In this document: positions 44,761-52,726 of the stretch, in pieces
Numbering within the stretch: position 1 is the first letter of the stretch
Layout: the number at the start of each line of letters is the position of its first letter
Assembly: GCF_014863405.1 (NCBI RefSeq)
Contig: NZ_JACZZA010000004.1
Location: 62,001-126,000 of the forward strand
Reading direction: 5' to 3'
DNA from: Dyella acidiphila
GTDB lineage: Bacteria; Pseudomonadota; Gammaproteobacteria; Xanthomonadales; Rhodanobacteraceae
Length of the DNA: 64,000 nt
Program-made: the position numbers and the translations under genes
Notes under the pieces: model-generated
Told to the model about the DNA's origin: nothing
Seen by the model: only the letters and a program-made list of their open reading frames with translations
The model's database searches: none

Positions 44761-46536
44761 TCAGGCAATCGTCGGCAAGGTATCCACACCCGCCTCGATC
44801 GCTGCCTTGTGCATGTGCGTACGCGGCAGGATGCGGGCGAAATAGAATGCCGCGGTATCGCGCTTGGCCTGCTTGAAGTCGGCCTGCTGCGCGCTCTTTT
44901 CCACCGCAGCCACGGCGCGCGCCCAGAAATAGGCAAGCGTGATGTAGCCGCTGTAGTAGAGGTAGTCATTCGCGGCGGCGCCGAGTTCTTCCGGATTGCC
45001 CTGGATGCGCTGCGCCAGCTTCAAGGTCAGCTCGCCCCATTCCCTGGCCAGCGCGCCCAGCGTGGCGATATACGGACGCAGTGCCTCGTCGGCCGCATGC
45101 GCCTTGCAGAAGGCGCCCACCTCGGCCAGGAAGTGCTGCAGGCCCACACCCTTGAGCTGGAGGATCTTGCGGCCGAGCAGATCGGCGGCCTGGATGCCGG
45201 TGGTGCCTTCGTACAGCGTGATGATGCGTGCATCGCGTACGAACTGCTCCACGCCGTTTTCCACGATAAAGCCGTGGCCGCCGTAGATCTGCAGCGCTTC
45301 CTTGGTGCATTCCTGCGCCAGTTCGGTCACCACGCCCTTGGCGATCGGAATCAGGAAGGCGAGCAGTTCGCTGGCCTGCTGGCGCGAGGCTTCATCTGCG
45401 CCGCGTGCTTCGATATCGGTCTGCAGCGCCGCGTACATGATCAGCGCGCGCGAACCTTCCACGAAGGCGCGCTGGGTCAGCAGCATGCGGCGCACGTCCG
45501 GCTGCACCAGCAAGTTGTCGGCGGGCTTGTCGGGGAATTTCGGACCGGACAGTGCACGCGACTGCAAACGCTCGCGCGCATAGTTGAGACTGTTCTGCAG
45601 CGCGCGTTCGGCCAGCGCCAGACCCTGCAAACCCACCGACAGGCGCGCGGCATTCATCATGGTGAACATCGCTGCCAGGCCCTTGTGCGGCTGGCCGATC
45701 AAATAGCCTTCCGCTTCGTCGAAATTCATCACGCAGGTGGCCGAGCCGCGAATGCCCATCTTGTGCTCGATCGCACCCGGATAGGCATTGTTGCGCTCAC
45801 CCACGCTGCCGTCGGCTTTCAGCTTGAACTTGGGCACGATGAACATCGAGATGCCGCGGCTGCCGGCCGGTGCGTCGGGCAGGCGGGCCAGCACCAGATG
45901 GATGATGTTTTCGGCCAGATCATGATCGCCGGCGCTGATGAAGATCTTGGTGCCGCTGATCTTGTAGCTGCCGTTGGCGCCCGGTTCGGCGCGCGTCTTC
46001 AACAGGCCCAGGTCGGAGCCGGCCTGCGGTTCGGTCAGGCACATGGTGCCGGTCCACTGGCCGGACACGATCGGCTTCAGATAGGTGTGCTTCTGCTCGT
46101 CGGTGCCGTGCAGCTCCAGCGCATGGCAGGCGCCTTCGGAGAGCAGCGGATACAGGCTCCACGACAGGTTGCCCGACTGGAACATCTCGGAGGTGGCGAT
46201 GCCCATCACCGACGGCAGCGCCTGGCCGCCGAATTCCTCCGCCATGGTGAGACCGGCCCAGCCGCCGTCGGAGAACTGGCGGAAGGCTTCCTTGAAGCCC
46301 TTGGGCGTAGTGACGCTGCGCGTGGCCTTGTCGAAGTGGCAGCCTTCTTCGTCGCCGGGGGCATTGGTGGGCGCCAGCACCTGTTCGCTCAACTTGCCGG
46401 CTTCTTCCAGCACCGCGTCGAGGAGGTCGCGGGTATGGCCCTCGCCGCCTTGCAGCTTGGTGAGGGTGGCTTCCGCGCCGAGCACGTCAAACAGTGCGAA
46501 GCGCTGGTCGTCGAGGGGAGCCTTGTAGAGCGTCAT
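44761..46536 (-). CDS. Acyl-CoA dehydrogenase (long, C-terminally extended type)
   Basis: 591 residues, longer than the usual 380 because of a C-terminal helical extension, as in DmdC/FadE12-like enzymes. Introduces a trans-2 double bond into acyl-CoA with FAD. Visible: MCLTEPQAGSDLGLLKTRAE, FISAGDHDLAENI, and ITLYEGTTGIQAADLLGRKI with the catalytic-base Glu. It is the second gene after a small lipoprotein (35 bp gap), and a PsrA-like operator lies ahead of the pair, fitting fatty-acid control. Confidence 0.93.
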   Translation of the reverse strand: MTLYKAPLDDQRFALFDVLGAEATLTKLQGGEGHTRDLLDAVLEEAGKLSEQVLAPTNAPGDEEGCHFDKATRSVTTPKGFKEAFRQFSDGGWAGLTMAEEFGGQALPSVMGIATSEMFQSGNLSWSLYPLLSEGACHALELHGTDEQKHTYLKPIVSGQWTGTMCLTEPQAGSDLGLLKTRAEPGANGSYKISGTKIFISAGDHDLAENIIHLVLARLPDAPAGSRGISMFIVPKFKLKADGSVGERNNAYPGAIEHKMGIRGSATCVMNFDEAEGYLIGQPHKGLAAMFTMMNAARLSVGLQGLALAERALQNSLNYARERLQSRALSGPKFPDKPADNLLVQPDVRRMLLTQRAFVEGSRALIMYAALQTDIEARGADEASRQQASELLAFLIPIAKGVVTELAQECTKEALQIYGGHGFIVENGVEQFVRDARIITLYEGTTGIQAADLLGRKILQLKGVGLQHFLAEVGAFCKAHAADEALRPYIATLGALAREWGELTLKLAQRIQGNPEELGAAANDYLYYSGYITLAYFWARAVAAVEKSAQQADFKQAKRDTAAFYFARILPRTHMHKAAIEAGVDTLPTIA

Positions 46537-46571
46537 GGCATAAATCCTTCGGGTGGCGAATGCGGGAAGCG

Positions 46572-47069
46572 TCAGCGGTAGGTGTTGGCGATGCCGGGTA
46601 CCGGTGACAGGAAATCGTCGTGCTTGAACGGGAAATCACGCGGATTCTTGTTGTCCGGGTGATCGTCGAGATTGGGCTGGCAATGCACGATGCCGCGGAC
46701 GGTGTAGGCGAGCGAACCGGCGCTGCCCTTGGCGGCCACGGCCTGCAGTGCCTGGCTCATCGGCGCGGTCGGCAGCACCGTCACCTGCAGCACGTCGCCG
46801 GCGAAAGAGGGCACGTCCAGCTCGAACTTGTCATGCAGGCGCACCGGGATGCCCTGGGCAACCTGCAGGTCGCCTTCGATCGACTGGTACTGCATGCCGG
46901 TGTAGCTGTTGTTCTGCAGGCGCAGGGTGAGCTCCCAGGTGCCGTCCGGCATCACATGCATCTGCTGGATGGTGATGGTGGGCGGGAACACGCTCTGGCG
47001 CTGCGGGCCGCAGGCGGCGAGGCCGCCGATCAGCAGGACTAGGGCCAATCCGTGGAGCAGTCGTTTCAT
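46572..47069 (-). CDS. Small lipoprotein preceding acyl-CoA dehydrogenase
   Basis: 165 residues. MKRLLHGLALVLLIGGLAAC ends in a good lipobox (LAAC), so the mature protein is lipidated at Cys20. The remainder is a compact beta-rich domain (TWELTLRLQNNSYTGMQYQS, VPSFAGDVLQVTVL) of a general LEA/WHy-like look, with a single further Cys (IVHCQPN). Function unknown. It is the first gene of a likely two-gene unit. Confidence 0.8.
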   Translation of the reverse strand: MKRLLHGLALVLLIGGLAACGPQRQSVFPPTITIQQMHVMPDGTWELTLRLQNNSYTGMQYQSIEGDLQVAQGIPVRLHDKFELDVPSFAGDVLQVTVLPTAPMSQALQAVAAKGSAGSLAYTVRGIVHCQPNLDDHPDNKNPRDFPFKHDDFLSPVPGIANTYR

Positions 47070-47079
47070 GAAATCACCT

Positions 47080-47093
47080 CAAACGATTGTTTG
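47080..47093. promoter_or_regulatory. PsrA/FadR-type operator (CAAAC-N4-GTTTG)
   Basis: CAAAC GATT GTTTG matches the (C/G)AAAC-N4-GTTT(G/C) motif of the TetR-type fatty acid regulator PsrA; arms extend to TCAAAC/GTTTGA. It lies 10 bp before the lipoprotein start, where a repressor would block transcription. An imperfect relative, CAAAACGTTTGA (47139-47150), lies 46 bp further upstream. Confidence 0.5.
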
Positions 47094-47327
47094 AATATAG
47101 CAGGGAAAAGGGCGCGTGGAACGGCGCTGCGCAGCACGCAAAACGTTTGAAACTTCGACGGTTATACAAAATGGCGGGCAGCGCGGGGAGCTCCCCGTGG
47201 AGCCGCGCAGGAACGCGCGCCGGCCGCCCGGCCATCGCCATCGGACCTCCGCCCGGACGCCGCCGTTCCCAATGTCATGCAGAGCAGGCATCATTAGCGG
47301 TTGCATCCCCTTATTTACCGGTTGCCC

Positions 47328-47795
47328 ATGTCACGTCGCATTGTTGCCCGTCGCTCTCCCATCCATGGCAATGGCGTATTCGCCGTCGCTCCGCTCAAGA
47401 AAGGCGAAGAAGTCATCGAGTACAAGGGCACGCTGATGACCCACGACGAAGCCGACGACATGTACGGCGACGGCGGCGAAACCGGTCACACCTTCCTGTT
47501 CACGCTCAATGACGACTACATCATCGACGCGAACCGCAAGGGCAATATCGCGCGCTGGATCAACCACAGCTGCGACCCCAACTGCGAAGCCTTCGTCGAG
47601 GAAAACGCCGACGGCAAGCCGCACAAGGACCGCGTGATCATCCAGGCCAAGCGCAATATCAAGCCCGGCGAAGAACTCACCTACGATTACGGCATCGTGC
47701 TGGAAGTGGCGCACACCGCGCGCCTGAAGAAGCTGTGGAAGTGCCTGTGCGGCTCGCCCAAGTGCACGGGCACGCTGCTCAAGCCCAAGCGCTGA
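47328..47795 (+). CDS. Bacterial SET-domain protein with post-SET cysteines
   Basis: 155 residues from ATG 47328 (MSRRIVARRSPIHGNGVFAV). A full SET core is visible: GNGVFAVAPLKKGEEVIEYK, the catalytic ARWINHSCDPNCEAF and GEELTYDYG. The C-terminus KCLCGSPKCTGTLL is a post-SET cysteine cluster, which with Cys of NHSCDPNC can bind zinc. The likely activity is SAM-dependent lysine methylation of a protein; the bacterial target is unknown. The gene stands alone between a lipoprotein and a PfpI-type gene. Confidence 0.87.
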   Translation: MSRRIVARRSPIHGNGVFAVAPLKKGEEVIEYKGTLMTHDEADDMYGDGGETGHTFLFTLNDDYIIDANRKGNIARWINHSCDPNCEAFVEENADGKPHKDRVIIQAKRNIKPGEELTYDYGIVLEVAHTARLKKLWKCLCGSPKCTGTLLKPKR

Positions 47796-47876
47796 TCACG
47801 TTCCACTTACATCCGGCATACGCTGCCTCCATGGCGGCGTATGCAGACTGCTGACCTTGTCACCAGGAGTAAGCGC

Positions 47877-48425
47877 ATGAACAGCAAAGCCTCACTCGCC
47901 GGCAAGAAAATCGCAGCCCTCGCCACCGACGGCTTCGAGTACGCCGAGCTCACCGAGCCCAAGCGCATCCTGGAAGAAGCGGGTGCCACGGTGGAAGTCA
48001 TCGCACCGGGCGACGCCAAGCAGATCAAAGGCTGGAAAGACGGCAACTGGACTGATGCCGTGAAGGTCGATCGCGCGCTGGAAAAAGTCGATGCCGAGGA
48101 TTACCAGGCGCTGCTGTTGCCAGGCGGCGTGATGAATCCCGATTCCCTGCGCGGCAAGGCCGCGGCGATTTCGCTGGTGCGCGCATTCGGCGACGCCAAC
48201 AAGCCGATTGCCGCCATCTGCCATGGTCCCTGGACGCTGATCAATGCCGGGCAAGTAAAAGGGCGCACCATGACCTCGTGGCCGACGCTGCGCAAGGATC
48301 TGGAAAATGCCGGCGCGCATTGGGAAGACCGCGAAGTAGTGTGCGATGGCAACCTGATCACCAGCCGCAAGCCGGACGATATTCAAGCCTTCAGCAAGGC
48401 ATTTATCGAGATGCTCGCCGCCTGA
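47877..48425 (+). CDS. DJ-1/PfpI family protein (YhbO type)
   Basis: 182 residues. Start at 47877 follows AGGAG. The fold is indicated by KIAALATDGFEYAELTEPKR (with the family Glu), QALLLPGGVMNPDSLR and the nucleophile elbow AICHGPWTLINAG. Members are glyoxalase III, deglycase-type or chaperone stress proteins; the choice cannot be made from sequence. Same strand as the SET gene, 81 bp downstream. Confidence 0.9.
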   Translation: MNSKASLAGKKIAALATDGFEYAELTEPKRILEEAGATVEVIAPGDAKQIKGWKDGNWTDAVKVDRALEKVDAEDYQALLLPGGVMNPDSLRGKAAAISLVRAFGDANKPIAAICHGPWTLINAGQVKGRTMTSWPTLRKDLENAGAHWEDREVVCDGNLITSRKPDDIQAFSKAFIEMLAA

Positions 48426-48470
48426 GTTTCTCTCTCCCCGGCGCAGAGACGAACAACAGTGTCGAGTTGC

Positions 48471-48612
48471 GCTCCCTCTCCCCGCTGGGGAGAGGGTTGG
48501 GGTGAGGGGTCAACCTCGCACAGAGGTGTATTCAGTGCATCGCTTTGATCTAGCTCATCGCGAGTGTGTCCCCCTCACCTCGATCCTCTCCCCGCAGGGG
48601 AGAGGAGGAAGA
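48471..48612. repeat. Inverted pair of CTCTCCCC-type palindromes
   Basis: CCCTCTCCCC-GCT-GGGGAGAGGG (48474-48496), followed by TTGGGGTGAGGGG, faces CCCCTCACC (48570-48579) and CCTCTCCCC-GCA-GGGGAGAGG (48585-48605). The two units are opposed, like a bacterial interspersed mosaic element, and fill the gap between two convergent genes. Confidence 0.8.
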
Positions 48613-48652
48613 GCCGGCCCGGGCGCTGATTGGAAGCCTCCGTTCCAACCAA

Positions 48653-49147
48653 CTAATAATCGATACGCAACACCTCGATCGTGATGTCACCCGCCGGCCG
48701 CGCCCAGCGCACTTCATCGCCGACCCGTGCGCCGAGCAGCGCCTGCGCCAGCGGCGATACGTAGCTCACCAGGCCATGCTCGGCATCGGCTTCGTCCTCG
48801 CCGACAATCTGCCAGCGCTGCGCGCCTTCGGCACTCTCCACGGTGACAATGGCGCCGAAAGCCACCCGGTCGTGCGGCTGCTTGGCCGGATCGGTTTCGA
48901 TGGCGCCGGCCACCCGCGCATTCAGCCAGCGCAATTCACGTTCCAGTGCGCTGCGCTCGCGCTGCTCGTCGAGTGCCGGATCGTCGCTGGCTTTCAGCGC
49001 ATCCAGGCGCATCTGCGTTACGGCGACGCGCTCGCGCAACTGGTGGATGCCACGCGGCGTAACGTAGTTGGGATGTTCGCTTACGGGTAGTTCGGGCAAG
49101 GCATCCTGTGCGTTGCCGTCATCGTCTTTGACGAAGGCGCGATTCAT
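48653..49147 (-). CDS. GreA/GreB family transcription factor with atypical coiled-coil tip
   Basis: 164 residues. N-terminal MNRAFVKDDDGNAQ and a PNYVTPRGIHQLRERV helix lead into a coiled coil, and the second half is the FKBP-like Gre domain (FGAIVTVESAEGAQRWQIVG, LVSYVSPLAQALLGARVGDE). Binds RNA polymerase through the secondary channel. At the coiled-coil tip the usual GDxSENAxY is absent; ASDDPALDEQRERSALERE stands there, still acidic but different. So RNA-cleavage activity is uncertain; it may be a Gre-like antagonist. Confidence 0.85.
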   Translation of the reverse strand: MNRAFVKDDDGNAQDALPELPVSEHPNYVTPRGIHQLRERVAVTQMRLDALKASDDPALDEQRERSALERELRWLNARVAGAIETDPAKQPHDRVAFGAIVTVESAEGAQRWQIVGEDEADAEHGLVSYVSPLAQALLGARVGDEVRWARPAGDITIEVLRIDY

Positions 49148-49299
49148 GCGGCCCTCCGCGTGTAAAAGTGATGTATGGAAGCTGTGATCGAATTCTTGCT
49201 GGCTCGCGCCAGGAGGATCCAGCCGGTCTTACCTGACATGGGGCTGTGGCCGGGCGACTCAATCGACGCCCGGCCTTGCGGTTCAAAAACGTAAAGGCG

Positions 49300-51339
49300 T
49301 CAGTCTTCGTCCATCTTCGGCTTCCACGCTTCACTGAGCTGGCGCTGCACCGGCGGCGGCACCGGCTCGTAGTGGCTCAGATCCAGACTGTAGCGACCTT
49401 GCCCACCGGTCATGGCTTTGAGCTCGGTCGGATAATCGGTGAGCTCGGCCAGCGGCGCTTGCGCCTTGATCACCAGTTCGCCGCCGCGCTTGGCATCGGT
49501 GCCCATGATGCGTGCGCGCTTGCCGGCCAGACCGCCGGTGACATCGCCCACGTTGTCCTCGGGAATCGATACTTCCACATCCACGATCGGTTCCAGCACG
49601 ATCGGATGCGCCTTGGCGATCGCATCCAGAAACGCCTTCTTGCCTGCGCTGACAAAGGCCACTTCCTTGGAATCGACCGGATGGTATTTGCCGTCGAAGA
49701 CAGTCACGCGCAAATCCTGCAGCGGATAACCGGCGACCGCGCCGCTTTCCATTGCCTGGCGCACGCCTTTCTCGATCGCGGGCAGGAACTGGCCCGGAAT
49801 CACGCCGCCTTTCACGGCATCCACGAATTCAAAGCCGGCGCCGCGTTCGAGCGGATCCACGCGCAGGAACACTTCGCCGAACTGCCCGGCGCCGCCGGTC
49901 TGTTTCTTGTGGCGATGATGGCCTTCGGCCGAGCCGGCAATGGTTTCGCGATAAGCGATGCGTGGCGGATGCGTCACCACTTCCACGCCATAACGGTCCT
50001 TCATGCGTTCCAGCACAATCTTCAGGTGCAGATCGGATAAGCCGCGCACCACCGTTTCGTTGAGCTCTTTGTGATGCTCCATGCGGAAGCAGGGATCTTC
50101 TTCCGTCAGCCGCGACAGCGCCTGCGACAGCTTCTGCTCCTGCCCCTTGTGTTTAGGCTGCAGCGCCAGGCCGAACATTGGCTGCGGGAAATGCACGGGT
50201 TCCAGATGGATGCGGTCTTCGTCGTGCGAATCGTGCAGCACTGCATCGAAATGGATGTCTTCCACCTTGGCCACCGCGGCGATGTCGCCGGGCACTGCCT
50301 GGTCGATTTCCACGTGGCTTTTGCCGTTGAGGCGGAACAAGTGGCCGACCTTGAATGCCTTGCGGCTGTCGTCGATAAACAACTGGCTGTCGCGGCGGAT
50401 CGTGCCCTGCCATACGCGGAACACGCTGAGCTTGCCGACGAAGGGATCGTTGATCACCTTGAAGACGTCGGCGACCACGTGCGAGGCGGGATTGGGATCC
50501 ACCGCAATCTGCACATTGTCGCTATTGCGGAACGGCGGCGGATTGGCCTCGGCGGGATTGGGCAGCAGGCGTTCGAATACATCGAACAATTCACTCACGC
50601 CCGCGCCAGTGCGCGCGCTGACGAAGCAGATCGGCACCAGATGCCCTTCGCGCAGGCATTGCTCGAACGCGTCGTGCAATTGCTGCGGCGTGAGGGCTTC
50701 TTCGCCCTTGTCCAGGTAATCGCCCATGGTGGTTTCGTTGATTTCCACCACCTGGTCGAGAATCTGCTGATGCGCCTCGGCCAGCGACGAAAAATCGGTG
50801 GCGCCGTCGCGATGGAAGAAGCAATCGAGCACACGGCCGCCATGTTCGGCGGGCAGGTTGATCGGCAGGCATTCGGCGCCGAACTCCTCGCGCAGCGCAT
50901 CGACCAGGGCGCCCAGTTCCACGCCATCGGTGTCGATCTTGTTCACCACCAGCAGGCGCGCCAGCCCGCGTTCGCGTGCGCGCTCCATCATGCGTCGCGT
51001 GCCGTGTTCGATGCCGTTCGCCGCATTGACCACGATGGCCACCGTTTCGACTGCGGTGAAAGCGGAAAGCGTGCCGCCGCGGAAATCCGAATAGCCGGCG
51101 GTGTCGAGCAGGTTGATATGGCAATCGCCACGGTCGATGCCGGCGATGCAGCTGTCGATCGAATGACCGCGCGCTTTCTCTTGCGCGTCGCTATCGGACT
51201 GGGTGGTGCCACGCTCTATCGAGCCCAGCGTCTGGATCACGCCGCCGGCATGCAGCAAGGCCTCGAACAAGGTGGTCTTGCCGGCGCCGGCGTGGCCGGC
51301 GAGTGCGATGTTGCGGATGTTTTCCGTGTTATAGGACAC
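49300..51339 (-). CDS. EF-G-like translational GTPase paralogue
   Basis: 679 residues from GTG 51339, which has GAGGAGG eight bases upstream; the in-frame ATG at 51381 has none. G1 GHAGAGKTT, switch I EKARGHSIDSC (His where canonical EF-G has Ile), G3 LLDTAGYSDF and G4 VVNKIDTD are intact. Domains II-V are present, with HKKQTGGAGQFGEV and a domain IV (AVKGGVIPGQFLPAIEKGVR). This is the EF-G-like group found beside the normal fusA, whose cellular role is poorly defined; not tetracycline-protection by its short G-domain insertions. Solitary gene. Confidence 0.87.
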   Translation of the reverse strand: MSYNTENIRNIALAGHAGAGKTTLFEALLHAGGVIQTLGSIERGTTQSDSDAQEKARGHSIDSCIAGIDRGDCHINLLDTAGYSDFRGGTLSAFTAVETVAIVVNAANGIEHGTRRMMERARERGLARLLVVNKIDTDGVELGALVDALREEFGAECLPINLPAEHGGRVLDCFFHRDGATDFSSLAEAHQQILDQVVEINETTMGDYLDKGEEALTPQQLHDAFEQCLREGHLVPICFVSARTGAGVSELFDVFERLLPNPAEANPPPFRNSDNVQIAVDPNPASHVVADVFKVINDPFVGKLSVFRVWQGTIRRDSQLFIDDSRKAFKVGHLFRLNGKSHVEIDQAVPGDIAAVAKVEDIHFDAVLHDSHDEDRIHLEPVHFPQPMFGLALQPKHKGQEQKLSQALSRLTEEDPCFRMEHHKELNETVVRGLSDLHLKIVLERMKDRYGVEVVTHPPRIAYRETIAGSAEGHHRHKKQTGGAGQFGEVFLRVDPLERGAGFEFVDAVKGGVIPGQFLPAIEKGVRQAMESGAVAGYPLQDLRVTVFDGKYHPVDSKEVAFVSAGKKAFLDAIAKAHPIVLEPIVDVEVSIPEDNVGDVTGGLAGKRARIMGTDAKRGGELVIKAQAPLAELTDYPTELKAMTGGQGRYSLDLSHYEPVPPPVQRQLSEAWKPKMDED

Positions 51340-51781
51340 GATGCGACCCTCCTCTGAAGAGGCGCGGGATCGTGCGTCCACACCGCATGAGGCCGCGCAT
51401 TTGGCGGGCCGTCATGGTCGTCCTTCGCGTGCGGGACGCAGGGGCGGTCATGGCGGGAAGGCGGCGGGAGACATGGGTCTGCGGCCGCCGGGGTAGCGTT
51501 CTCCCATTGCCCGCGGCGGTCAAGCTGCAGTGCGAAGACGCAGCGCGCGCAAGCGTTAACGCGATGTGAGCGCAGGCATGGAACCGCAGGGCGGATGAAA
51601 GGTCTGTGTGAGATCTTGGCGCTGCCCACGGCGCCCCAGTTCCGCCGGCCCCCTGCAGCGGCTGGCGACATCCAGAGGAAGGCTTATCGAACGTCCTGAC
51701 CAGGTCGAACATCACCGTTGGTCTTCGTCGGCATCCGGCAAGGACCGCGGACTGCATCCGTTCGACGGCCCCACCCGCGCC
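51340..51781. other. Spacer between EF-G-like and TonB-like genes
   Basis: About 440 bases. It contains the promoters of the two divergent genes and no gene I can support. In-frame codons reach back to 51608 ahead of the TonB-like gene, but they are Arg-rich and lack a ribosome site, so I treat them as non-coding. Confidence 0.5.
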
Positions 51782-52651
51782 ATGCTGCATCAGATGCGCT
51801 GGCGCAAGACGCCGCGCGATCGCCGCCGCCTGTGGCTGGCGTTGAGCATCGCGGCGCTGCTGCACGTCTTTTTCCTGCTGGTGATGTGGTACGGGATGAA
51901 GCCGCGCGGACCCTTGCGGCAAGTGGTGGCGGTGCAGGCGGAAAGCGCGATCCAGGTACGTTTCATCACGCACATCGCGGCGCCTGCGCAGGTACCGCCG
52001 CCGGTGGTGCCCGCATTGCCGGCGCCGCCGAAACCGTCGCACGAGGCACCCGCCAAAAACGCGCTTACCGTGCATATAGCCGGCACCGCACCGGCGCCCG
52101 CGGCGACCACGCAGGCCCCGCCGCAACCGGCACCGGTGCTGTTCGATCGCACCGGGCGCATCATCCTGCCGGCGAATCCGGCGAGTGCGCCGCCCGCGCC
52201 TGCGGCCGCCCCCGATTACGTGCAGCGCGGCCCGCAGGGCGATACGCAGATCATGCACGACCAGAATCCGGTCAAGTACAAGCCGACCAAGCTCGATCCG
52301 TATTGGCGCAAAGGCGGCACTGCGGTGGACGACGCCTTGCAGAAGCTGGTCGAGAAAACCACGGTGCAGAAGACCATCCAGCTGCCGCGAGGCATCCGCA
52401 TTCACTGCGGCATTTCGCTGGCGGCGCTGGCCGGTGGCTGCGGCGGCGAACCGCCGCCGCCACCGCCGTCCAACGACGGCGATGAGCGCATGAACATGGC
52501 GCCGGCCGCGTCGCTCGGCGGCAACGCGCCGGCAAAGCCGGACGCGGCCACCTGCATCGCCCTGTACAAGGCCGGCCGGCCCTTGCCGCAAGGTTGTCCG
52601 GTGGATACGCCGGCACGCGCAACAAGTGCGCCGATGCCCCCGGCGCATTAG
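51782..52651 (+). CDS. TonB-like proline-rich inner-membrane protein, paralogue 1
   Basis: 289 residues from ATG 51782 (ATG 51794 also possible). Short basic cytoplasmic end, one helix (LWLALSIAALLHVFFLLVMW), then a Pro/Ala-rich periplasmic stretch as in TonB. Residues about 150-289 form a domain shared with the next gene: GDTQIM, YKPTKLDPYW, VEKTTVQKTIQLPRGIRIHC, CGGEPPPP, and a closing CIALYKAGRPLPQGCP. Four cysteines are common to both. It is not a canonical TonB C-terminal domain. No enzymatic motif; probably an envelope-spanning or partner-binding protein. The second copy begins 75 bp later. Confidence 0.7.
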   Translation: MLHQMRWRKTPRDRRRLWLALSIAALLHVFFLLVMWYGMKPRGPLRQVVAVQAESAIQVRFITHIAAPAQVPPPVVPALPAPPKPSHEAPAKNALTVHIAGTAPAPAATTQAPPQPAPVLFDRTGRIILPANPASAPPAPAAAPDYVQRGPQGDTQIMHDQNPVKYKPTKLDPYWRKGGTAVDDALQKLVEKTTVQKTIQLPRGIRIHCGISLAALAGGCGGEPPPPPPSNDGDERMNMAPAASLGGNAPAKPDAATCIALYKAGRPLPQGCPVDTPARATSAPMPPAH

Positions 52652-52726
52652 CCCATCCGCCGCGGCAGCGACGGCCGGGGCGAACGGCCGCGCAAGAAAT
52701 GCCGCCGCGGCCATTACACTGCGCGC

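Noticed and set aside
51608-51781. N-terminal extension of the first TonB-like protein back to 51608
   Set aside because: The added 58 residues are Arg/Ser-rich with no ribosome site and would put a long odd segment before the membrane helix; ATG 51782 gives a normal N-terminus.
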